DNA of 5,048 nt, from contig JAEZHR010000290.1 of NCBI GenBank assembly GCA_023416415.1, positions 1 through 5,048 of the forward strand, written 5' to 3'. The stretch is from Pseudomonadota bacterium. GTDB taxonomy: Bacteria; Pseudomonadota; Gammaproteobacteria; Burkholderiales; Burkholderiaceae_D. The number at the start of each line of letters is the position of its first letter. Within the stretch, counting starts at the first letter, position 1. Below the pieces are notes generated by a model that had not been told where the DNA came from, ran no database searches, and saw nothing but the letters and a program-made list of their open reading frames with translations. A program made the position numbers and the translations under genes. Shown piece after piece: positions 1 to 5,048 of the stretch.

Positions 1-11
1 CCGCGCTGATC

Positions 12-1481
12 ATGTCCAAGCCACTCGTCATCGCCACGCAACACAACCGGCAACTGGCCTTGTTGCCCCAGCTCGCCAACCGCCATGGTTGCATCACCGG
101 CGCCACCGGCACCGGCAAGACTGTCACCCTGCAGGTCCTCGCCCAGGCCTTGTCCGACATCGGCGTGCCGGTGTTCATGGCGGACGTCAAAGGCGACCTG
201 TCCGGCATTGCCCGGCCGGGAGCGTCGAATCCCAAGCTCAGGCAGCGACTCGACGCGCTCGGATTGCCGGAACCGCAGTGGGCCGGCTGTCCGGTGACCT
301 TCTGGGACGTGTACGGCGAGAGCGGCCATCCGGTGCGCGCGACCGTCTCCGAACTCGGACCGCTGCTGCTGGCACGCATGCTCAACCTCAACGACGTGCA
401 GGAGGGTGTGCTGCAGCTGGTGTTCAGGATCGCTGACGACAATGGCCTGTTGTTGCTGGATTTGAAAGACCTGCGTGCCATGCTGCAGCATGTCGGCGAC
501 AACGCCGCGAAATACAAGACCGAGTACGGCAACATCTCGCCGGCTTCCGTCGGCGCCATCCAGCGCGGATTGATTGCCATCGAGGAACAGGGCGGCGAAC
601 GCTTCTTCGGCGAGCCCATGCTCAATCTCGAAGACTTCATGCAGACCGACGCCGAGGGGCGCGGCATGGTCAACATCCTGGCGGCCGACCGGCTGCTGCA
701 TGCGCCGCGGCTGTATTCGATCTTCCTGCTCTGGATGCTGTCCGAACTGTTCGAGCTGCTGCCGGAAGTGGGCGATCCGGACAAGCCGAAGCTGGTGTTC
801 TTCTTCGACGAGGCGCATCTGCTGTTCAACGAAGCGCCGAAAGCCTTGCTGCAGAAGATCGAGCAGGTGGTGCGCCTGATCCGCTCCAAGGGTGTGGGTG
901 TCTACTTCGTCACCCAGAATCCCCTCGACATTCCGGACACCGTGCTCGGCCAGCTTGGCAACCGTGTGCAGCACGCCTTGCGCGCCTATACGCCGCGCGA
1001 CAAGAAGGCGGTGCAGGCGGCGGCCGAAACCTTTCGCCCGAATCCGCAGCTCGACACCGCGCAAGCGATCATGGAGCTGGGCGTGGGCGAGGCGCTGGTG
1101 TCCTTCCTTGACGAAAAGGGGCGACCGAACGTGGTCGAGCGCGCCTTCATCGTGCCGCCGGCATCGCGCATCGGCCCGCTGACCGAGGCCGAGCGGCGTC
1201 AGGTGATGGCGGGATCGCTGGTGGCGGGCGTGTACGACAAGCCGGAGGACCGCGAATCGGCCTATGAACTTCTGACGCAGCGCGTACGGGAGGAATTGCA
1301 GAACGCCGAAGCAGCGAAGCCCGCCAAGGAGGAGAAAACGGCGCGTGCGCGGACGGCTCCTGCTGCGCGCCGCAGCGACAGCGCGATCGAGGCAATGTTC
1401 AAGTCCGCCGCGCGCAGCATGGGTTCGCAGCTTGGACGCCAGATCATGCGCGGAGTGCTGGGATCGATTCTGAAACGCTGA
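12..1481 (+). CDS. yjgR: YjgR-type (DUF853) HerA-like ATPase
   Basis: Complete 489-residue cytoplasmic P-loop ATPase of the HerA/FtsK superfamily, DUF853 (YjgR) branch. Seen directly: Walker A GATGTGKT at residues 30-37, a conserved MADVKGDLSG segment at 56-65, Walker B LVFFFDEAH at 261-269, and a downstream VTQNP segment at 300-304 in the polar sensor position. A low-complexity Ala/Lys/Glu/Arg linker (about 431-456) leads to a conserved basic tail (about 457-489). From memory it aligns with E. coli YjgR (about 500 aa) from the first residue to the tail, which supports the ATG at 12. Only 11 nt lie upstream and no Shine-Dalgarno is visible; a TGA at 7-9 could be the stop of a preceding gene. 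HerA relatives pump or unwind DNA with nuclease partners, but YjgR itself has no settled role and no nuclease gene is adjacent here. Family assignment is secure; the substrate is unknown. Confidence 0.95.
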   Translation: MSKPLVIATQHNRQLALLPQLANRHGCITGATGTGKTVTLQVLAQALSDIGVPVFMADVKGDLSGIARPGASNPKLRQRLDALGLPEPQWAGCPVTFWDVYGESGHPVRATVSELGPLLLARMLNLNDVQEGVLQLVFRIADDNGLLLLDLKDLRAMLQHVGDNAAKYKTEYGNISPASVGAIQRGLIAIEEQGGERFFGEPMLNLEDFMQTDAEGRGMVNILAADRLLHAPRLYSIFLLWMLSELFELLPEVGDPDKPKLVFFFDEAHLLFNEAPKALLQKIEQVVRLIRSKGVGVYFVTQNPLDIPDTVLGQLGNRVQHALRAYTPRDKKAVQAAAETFRPNPQLDTAQAIMELGVGEALVSFLDEKGRPNVVERAFIVPPASRIGPLTEAERRQVMAGSLVAGVYDKPEDRESAYELLTQRVREELQNAEAAKPAKEEKTARARTAPAARRSDSAIEAMFKSAARSMGSQLGRQIMRGVLGSILKR

Positions 1482-1488
1482 TGGCGTT

Positions 1489-1517
1489 CTGAGAAGAAAC
1501 GGGCGTCGGCGTACAAT
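1489..1517 (+). promoter_or_regulatory. Putative sigma70-type promoter for the DMT permease
   Basis: CTGAGA at 1489-1494 (4 of 6 matches to TTGACA) and TACAAT at 1512-1517 (5 of 6 to TATAAT) are separated by exactly 17 bp. The site lies in the 43-nt gap between the yjgR stop and the next ATG. A start about 7 nt past the -10 box falls at 1524-1525, which is the start codon itself, so the transcript may have no leader. This is inferred from spacing and consensus only. Confidence 0.55.
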
Positions 1518-1524
1518 CGGCAGG

Positions 1525-2445
1525 ATGTCCGCATCTTCCGCCCCGCCTTCGTCCGGCCAGACCCGTCAGGTCTTCCTCGTCGGTCTTGCCATCGCCCTCG
1601 TAGGGGCCGTGCTGTTCTCCGCCAAGGCCATCGTCGCCAAGCTGATCTACCGTTACGACGTTGATGCCGTCACCCTGATCACGTTCCGCATGCTGTTCTC
1701 CGTGCCGTTCTTTGCGACCGTGGCGATCTGGAAGGCGCGCACCGAAACGCCGCTGGCCATGACCGACCGGGTGCGTATCGTCCTGCTCGGCCTGCTCGGC
1801 TACTACCTGTCGAGCTTCCTCGATTTCCTCGGGCTGCAATACATCTCCGCCGGACTGGAGCGCCTGCTGCTGTTCCTGACGCCCTCCTTCGTGCTGCTGA
1901 TTTCGATGTTCGTGCTCAAGCGCCGGATCAGCCGGCTTGAATGGGTCGCGCTGGTGATCGCCTACTCGGGCACGGTGCTGGTCTTCCTTCATGACGTGCG
2001 GCTGGGGGGCAGCAATGTCGCGCTCGGCAGTGCTCTGGTGCTGGCCGCCGCCTTCTCGTATGCGCTCTATCTGCTGCTGTCCGGGGATGTGGTCCGGCGC
2101 GTGGGTTCCTTGCGCCTGGTTGCGTATGCGATGTGCGTGTCCAGCGCGGCCTGCATCGCGCAGTTTTTCGTGCTGCGCCCGGTCGAGATGCTCGTGCAGC
2201 CGGCCCCGGTCTACTGGCTGTCCCTGGTCAATGCCGTGTTTTGCACGATCTTTCCGGTATACATGACCATGCTTGCGGTCGAGCGGATCGGCGCGGCGAC
2301 CACGTCACAGGCCGGCATGATCGGCCCGGCGTCCACGCTGTTTCTGGCCGCAGCGATCCTGGATGAGCCAATCACCCGCATTCAGCTCGCCGGCACCGGA
2401 CTCGTGCTGGCAGGCATCTATCTTTTATCCAGAAAGAAAACATAG
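1525..2445 (+). CDS. DMT superfamily (EamA) permease
   Basis: Inner-membrane protein of 306 residues with the ten-helix, two-repeat layout of the drug/metabolite transporter superfamily (EamA domains). Hydrophobic segments read as roughly 17-38, 49-69, 83-103, 108-131, 138-155, 166-187, 196-217, 227-249, 262-280 and 287-303, with the EamA repeats about 20-155 and 166-303. Family-like features include the LERLLLFLTP segment (111-120) before helix 4, and its counterpart in repeat 2 around GMIGPASTLFLAAAILDEP (264-282). A short basic SRKKT tail ends the chain, and there is no signal peptide beyond helix 1. Relatives export amino acids or metabolites or take up small solutes; the substrate cannot be read here. 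No Shine-Dalgarno sits at a useful distance from the ATG, and no other start codon precedes helix 1. The SDR gene follows after 9 nt, so both are probably co-transcribed. Confidence 0.93.
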   Translation: MSASSAPPSSGQTRQVFLVGLAIALVGAVLFSAKAIVAKLIYRYDVDAVTLITFRMLFSVPFFATVAIWKARTETPLAMTDRVRIVLLGLLGYYLSSFLDFLGLQYISAGLERLLLFLTPSFVLLISMFVLKRRISRLEWVALVIAYSGTVLVFLHDVRLGGSNVALGSALVLAAAFSYALYLLLSGDVVRRVGSLRLVAYAMCVSSAACIAQFFVLRPVEMLVQPAPVYWLSLVNAVFCTIFPVYMTMLAVERIGAATTSQAGMIGPASTLFLAAAILDEPITRIQLAGTGLVLAGIYLLSRKKT

Positions 2446-2448
2446 GAG
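2444..2448 (+). promoter_or_regulatory. Ribosome binding site of the SDR gene
   Basis: AGGAG, six nt before the ATG at 2455, overlaps the TAG stop of the permease gene (2443-2445). It fixes the SDR start. It also lies in a locally AT-rich stretch (about 2419-2456) that should stay unstructured, and the arrangement suggests coupled translation within one operon. Confidence 0.8.
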
Positions 2449-2454
2449 AACACA

Positions 2455-3234
2455 ATGGATCTTGGAATTCGCGGCAGGCAAGCCATCGTTTGCGGTGCCA
2501 GCAAGGGACTGGGGCGCGGCTGCGCCGAGGCGCTGGCGGCCGAGGGCGTGAATCTCGTGCTGGTGGCGCGCGGCGCCGAGGCGTTGGAGGCGACGGCCGA
2601 GGAAGTCCGTCGCGCCAGCGGCGTGAGCGTGACGGCGGTGGCGGCCGACATCACCACCCCGGATGGGCGCGCCCAAGCCCTGGCAGCTTGCCCGAACCCG
2701 GACATCCTGATTACCAATGCCGGCGGCCCGCCGCCCGGCGATTTCCGCAAATGGACACGCGACGACTGGATCGCGGCAGTCGACGCCAACATGCTGACCC
2801 CGATCGAGTTGATCAAGGCCACGGTGGACGGCATGATTGCGCGTCGATTCGGACGCATCGTCAACATCACATCCAGCGCGGTGAAGGCGCCGATCGACAT
2901 CCTTGGCCTGTCCAACGGCGCACGCTCGGGCCTGACCGGTTTCGTTGCCGGGATCGCGCGCAAGACGGTCGAGCACAACGTCACAATCAACAACCTGTTG
3001 CCCGGTCAGTTCGATACCGACCGTCTGGCCAAGACGCTCGGCGCCCAGGCCGCCGCCGCTGGCAAGAGCCTCGAGGAAGCCTATGCGGCGCGATGCCAGC
3101 AGATCCCGGCCAGGCGCTTCGGCAACCCGGCCGAGTTCGGCGCCGTCTGCGCCTTCCTGTGCAGCGCACATGCCAGCTACATGACCGGACAGAACGTGCT
3201 GCTGGACGGTGGGAGCTTTCCCGGCACGTTCTGA
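2455..3234 (+). CDS. Atypical SDR-family protein, FabG-like, non-canonical active site
   Basis: A 259-residue cytoplasmic Rossmann-fold protein resembling 3-oxoacyl-ACP reductase (FabG-like). Seen: GASKGLG at 14-20, with Cys13 where most members have Thr; an acidic residue at the beta-3 end (AAD, 63-65); NAGG at 88-91; Asn112 of the usual tetrad; and a serine at the catalytic place (ITSS, Ser140). The C-terminus has the usual MTGQNVLLDGGS run (243-254). The odd point is the YxxxK motif: aligned through GF(162-163), the stretch SNGARSGLTGF puts Ser153 at Tyr and Arg157 at Lys. I recall a divergent conserved SDR subgroup (CDD cd05344, BKR-like) described as lacking a perfect tetrad, which fits. 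The reaction is therefore uncertain: it could be a reductase with altered chemistry or a binding protein. It is probably co-transcribed with the permease upstream and is followed directly by a terminator. Confidence 0.92.
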   Translation: MDLGIRGRQAIVCGASKGLGRGCAEALAAEGVNLVLVARGAEALEATAEEVRRASGVSVTAVAADITTPDGRAQALAACPNPDILITNAGGPPPGDFRKWTRDDWIAAVDANMLTPIELIKATVDGMIARRFGRIVNITSSAVKAPIDILGLSNGARSGLTGFVAGIARKTVEHNVTINNLLPGQFDTDRLAKTLGAQAAAAGKSLEEAYAARCQQIPARRFGNPAEFGAVCAFLCSAHASYMTGQNVLLDGGSFPGTF

Positions 3235-3239
3235 GGCGC

Positions 3240-3262
3240 GAGGAGCGTTCGTTCCTCCTTTT
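3240..3262 (+). terminator. Rho-independent terminator after the SDR gene
   Basis: GAGGAGC (3240-3246) pairs with GTTCCTC (3251-3257) as seven base pairs including one G-T wobble, around the loop GTTC. It is followed by C and four T residues (3259-3262). It begins 5 nt after the SDR stop. The T-run is short, so termination may be partial. Confidence 0.6.
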
Positions 3263-3279
3263 GCACCCCTTCACGATGC

Positions 3280-3489
3280 CAGATCGATGCGCAGGACGAA
3301 GCGCAGTTGCCCTATCTGACCTGCACGCGGGAAGGCTGCATTGCCAGCCAGCTGATGAAGGACGACACGCTCAGGCAGTTCGAGAATGGGCGGCGGATGA
3401 AGGTCGGCTTCTGGCCGCTCGGCTCGGAAAAGGTCGTTGTCATCGAAGTGGCGCTGGATGGCCTGGACAAGGCGCTCGGGGTGCTCTGA
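3280..3489 (+). pseudogene. C-terminal remnant of an IalB-family (invasion-associated locus B) gene
   Basis: About 69 codons ending in TGA at 3487-3489 resemble the C-terminal part of IalB-family proteins. Visible marks are a LPYLTC stretch followed by EGC (two cysteines five residues apart), an acidic-hydrophobic LMKDDTLRQFENGR segment, a VGFWPLG strand, and a final VALDGLDKALGVL that matches the family's closing SL-GF-A pattern. Full-length members are usually about 150-200 aa secreted or periplasmic proteins with a signal peptide; here that half is absent. No ATG is in frame, the only start option is TTG at 3307 without a Shine-Dalgarno, and a terminator lies just upstream. The frame stays open back to the SDR stop, but residues before about 3280 show no family likeness. 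I read it as a decayed relic. Family call is by pattern memory, moderately sure. Confidence 0.65.
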
Positions 3490-3609
3490 ACGGTGTTCGT
3501 GTCCGGTGCCTCGGGGAATTCGCCGGCTCCTGCTGATTGCCTCCGTCGCACCCGCTTCGGGCCGGACATGCCTGCCTTCATTGCCCGGCACCATCTTTTC
3601 GTTTCTCGC

Positions 3610-3638
3610 TTTCCGCTCGCGTCCGCCTGTGCTTGAAT
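3610..3638 (+). promoter_or_regulatory. Weak candidate promoter for mgsA-qorA
   Basis: The 197-nt gap 3490-3686 holds no gene that I can support. Its best promoter candidate is an extended -10, TGC plus TTGAAT (3630-3638), with a poor -35 TTTCCG (3610-3615) at 17 bp. Transcription would start near 3645 and give a leader of about 42 nt. A perfect AGGAGG (3639-3644) sits next to it but has no start codon at a workable distance. Consensus is weak; treat as tentative. Confidence 0.25.
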
Positions 3639-3686
3639 AGGAGGACCGGGCACGCCTTCCGCAGCGGCCTTCCACCGAGCCTCGTC

Positions 3687-4097
3687 ATGACCAAAAAACG
3701 CCTTGCCCTCATTGCCCACGACCACAAGAAGGACGACATGGTCGAACTCGCCGCCGAATTTGCCGACCTGTTGCGCCAGTGCCAGCTGGTGGCAACCGGC
3801 ACGACCGGCAAGCGGCTGGCGGACGAGATCGGACTGACCGTGGAGCGCAAGCTGTCGGGGCCTTCGGGCGGCGATCTGCAGATTGGGGCAGAATTGGCCG
3901 AAGGAAAGATCGACTGCGTGATCTTCCTGCGCGATCCCATGACGCCGCAGCCCCATGAACCGGACATCAATGCCCTGGTGCGTGCCTGCGACGTCCATAA
4001 CATTCCCTGCGCGACGAATGTGGCGACGGCGCGGCTGCTGCTGGAGCAGCTGGTGCCGCACCATCACCACTCGCACGCGCATTCGCATACCAGATAA
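3687..4097 (+). CDS. mgsA: Methylglyoxal synthase
   Basis: Cytoplasmic enzyme of 136 residues that turns dihydroxyacetone phosphate into methylglyoxal and phosphate, a bypass of lower glycolysis. Seen: AHDH at 10-13, ATGTTG at 36-41 (phosphate-binding loop), SGPSGGD at 57-63, and FLRDPMTPQPHEPD at 80-93. With a constant offset of 8 from E. coli MgsA, His11, Asp12, the catalytic base Asp63, Asp83, His90 and Asp93 match His19, Asp20, Asp71, Asp91, His98 and Asp101, so it should be active. The core is closer to the short Bacillus form. After LLLEQLVP the usual C-terminal segment is replaced by HHHHSHAHSH (125-134), seven His in ten residues. The ATG at 3687 is chosen because homology begins there; an in-frame TTG at 3537 would add 50 residues unlike any MgsA. 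No Shine-Dalgarno is well placed, so translation may be weak. qorA follows after 14 nt. Confidence 0.95.
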   Translation: MTKKRLALIAHDHKKDDMVELAAEFADLLRQCQLVATGTTGKRLADEIGLTVERKLSGPSGGDLQIGAELAEGKIDCVIFLRDPMTPQPHEPDINALVRACDVHNIPCATNVATARLLLEQLVPHHHHSHAHSHTR

Positions 4098-4100
4098 GCA

Positions 4101-4105
4101 AGGAG
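4101..4105 (+). promoter_or_regulatory. Ribosome binding site of qorA
   Basis: AGGAG lies six nt before the ATG at 4112, inside the 14-nt gap after the mgsA stop. It is much stronger than anything in front of mgsA, so the reductase may be made in larger amounts than the synthase from a shared transcript. Confidence 0.8.
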
Positions 4106-4111
4106 AAAAAG

Positions 4112-5048
4112 ATGGCAAAGGCAATCCGTATCGCCAGCAATGGCGGCCCCGAAGTAATGGACTATGTCGACGTCGAGGTCGGCGAGCCCGGCCCCGGACA
4201 GGTGCGCATGCGTCACGCAGCGATCGGCCTGAACTATATCGACGTCTACTTCCGCGACGGACTGTATCCGCAGCCGCTGCCGGCCGGGCTCGGCATGGAG
4301 GCTGCCGGCACCGTGGAAGCCGTGGGCGAGGGCGTGACCCACGTCAAGCCGGGTGACCGGGTGGCGTACGCCAGCCGTCCGCCGGGAGCCTATGCCGAAT
4401 TGCGCGTGATGCCGGCCGACCATCTCGTGAAGCTGCCCGACGGCATCGACTTCGAGACTGCGGCCGCGATGATGCTGCAGGGCCTGACCGTGCAATACCT
4501 GTTCCGCCGTACCTATCCGCTGAAGGGCGGGGAAACCATTCTGTTCCACGCAGCCGCCGGCGGCGTCGGCCTGATCGCCTGCCAGTGGGCACGTGCGCTG
4601 GGCGTAAACATGATCGGCACGGTCGGCTCCGACGAAAAGGCAGCACTGGCGCGCGCGCATGGCTGCACGCACACGATCAACTACAACAAGGAAAACTTCA
4701 CCGAGCGCGTGAAGGAAATCACCGGCGGCAAGGGCGTGTCGGTGGTCTACGACTCGATCGGAAAGGACACCTTCATGGGTTCGCTCGACTGCCTGGCGCC
4801 GTTGGGCAAGATGGTCAGTTTCGGCAACGCTTCGGGCGCGGTGCCGCCGTTTTCGTTGCAGGAACTGGCTTCGCGCGGCTCGCTGTACATCACGCGTCCA
4901 ACGCTGTTTACCCACACGGCCCGGCGTGAAGACCTGGAAGAGATGGCCGCCGACTTGTTCTCGATGGTGGAAAGCGGGAAGATCACGATTCCCGTCAACC
5001 AGCGCTACAAGCTGGCCGACGTCGCCCAGGCGCATCGCGACCTGGAAT
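4112..5048 (+). CDS. qorA: NADPH:quinone oxidoreductase, QorA type (3' end cut by window)
   Basis: The first 312 residues of a zinc-free medium-chain dehydrogenase/reductase of the quinone oxidoreductase (zeta-crystallin) family, which reduces quinones or other activated carbonyls with NADPH in the cytoplasm. Seen: GroES-like N-terminal domain with IGLNYIDVYFRDGLYPQPLP (38-57), GLGMEAAGTVEAVGEGV (59-75), GDRVAY (81-86), then the Rossmann domain with HAAAGGVGLIACQWA (146-160), VYDSIGKDT (212-220) and MVSFGNASG (234-242). The Cys cluster of the structural zinc in alcohol dehydrogenases is absent. Resemblance to E. coli QorA (327 aa) is high along the whole length, so only about 12-15 C-terminal residues should lie outside the window. 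The start is set by a good Shine-Dalgarno. It sits 14 nt behind mgsA, so co-transcription is likely. The true physiological substrate is not shown by the sequence. Confidence 0.95.
   Translation, partial: MAKAIRIASNGGPEVMDYVDVEVGEPGPGQVRMRHAAIGLNYIDVYFRDGLYPQPLPAGLGMEAAGTVEAVGEGVTHVKPGDRVAYASRPPGAYAELRVMPADHLVKLPDGIDFETAAAMMLQGLTVQYLFRRTYPLKGGETILFHAAAGGVGLIACQWARALGVNMIGTVGSDEKAALARAHGCTHTINYNKENFTERVKEITGGKGVSVVYDSIGKDTFMGSLDCLAPLGKMVSFGNASGAVPPFSLQELASRGSLYITRPTLFTHTARREDLEEMAADLFSMVESGKITIPVNQRYKLADVAQAHRDLE

Noticed and set aside
1474..1488. Small hairpin AACGC/GCGTT over the yjgR stop as a terminator
   Set aside because: Only five base pairs and no T-run follows; it overlaps the stop codon and ends at the -35 region of the next promoter. 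Not enough to call a terminator.
2490..3536. 348-codon + strand frame overlapping the SDR gene
   Set aside because: Arg/Gly-rich out-of-frame translation of the SDR; no family features. The in-frame SDR has its own ribosome site and motifs.
3654..3673. Direct repeat GCCTTCC (two copies, 13-nt period)
   Set aside because: Seven bases in GC-rich sequence with only two copies; too little for an operator or repeat element by itself.
3537..3686. 50-residue N-terminal extension of MgsA from a TTG at 3537
   Set aside because: MgsA homology begins exactly at the ATG at 3687 and the extension is Arg/Pro/Cys-rich without likeness to the family.
4059..4097. His-rich end of MgsA as an engineered tag or vector sequence
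   Set aside because: The run is interrupted by Ser and Ala, uses mixed His codons, and passes directly into native intergenic sequence and the next gene.
3312..4124. Antisense open frame (270 codons) opposite mgsA and the IalB relic
   Set aside because: Shadow of mgsA on the other strand; low-complexity Arg/Ala/Gln-rich content and no ribosome site.
4064..5035. Long antisense open frame (323 codons) opposite qorA
   Set aside because: It mirrors a gene with clear homology from end to end; the protein has no recognisable family and the length follows from high GC and codon bias of the true strand.
1..5048. Defence system built on the HerA-like ATPase
   Set aside because: HerA ATPases can pair with NurA, Sir2 or DUF4297 partners in defence loci, but this is the housekeeping YjgR type with no such partner gene nearby and no mobile-element marks.

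Overview
The window looks like a chromosomal stretch from a GC-rich proteobacterium, most likely a betaproteobacterium (Rhodocyclales or Burkholderiales type). The basis is the high GC content by eye, the strong G/C preference at third codon positions, and the protein types. The YjgR-type ATPase and QorA-type reductase match their E. coli relatives along nearly their whole length. The genus cannot be fixed from the sequence alone. All recognised genes are on the + strand. I see no tRNA, rRNA, CRISPR array, insertion sequence or phage gene.

Layout: (1) 12-1481 is a complete YjgR/DUF853 ATPase of the HerA-FtsK superfamily. (2) A promoter-like sequence just after it (CTGAGA, 17 bp, TACAAT) points at the ATG of a 10-helix DMT/EamA permease (1525-2445). 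That transcript may be leaderless. (3) A short-chain dehydrogenase/reductase-fold protein (2455-3234) follows 9 nt later with its own strong ribosome binding site, so the two probably form an operon. A hairpin plus T-run at 3240-3262 closes the unit. (4) 3280-3489 is the C-terminal remnant of an IalB-family gene, with no start region. (5) 3490-3686 is non-coding and holds only a weak promoter candidate. (6) 3687-4097 encodes methylglyoxal synthase with an unusual natural histidine-rich tail. It is followed 14 nt later by a QorA-type NADPH:quinone oxidoreductase (4112 to the window end, lacking its last dozen or so residues).

No wholly new system is evident. The items worth a second look are the SDR that lacks the catalytic Tyr and Lys (Ser and Arg instead), the His-rich tail on MgsA, the possibly leaderless permease mRNA, the IalB relic behind a terminator, and the close pairing of a methylglyoxal-producing enzyme with a reductase.
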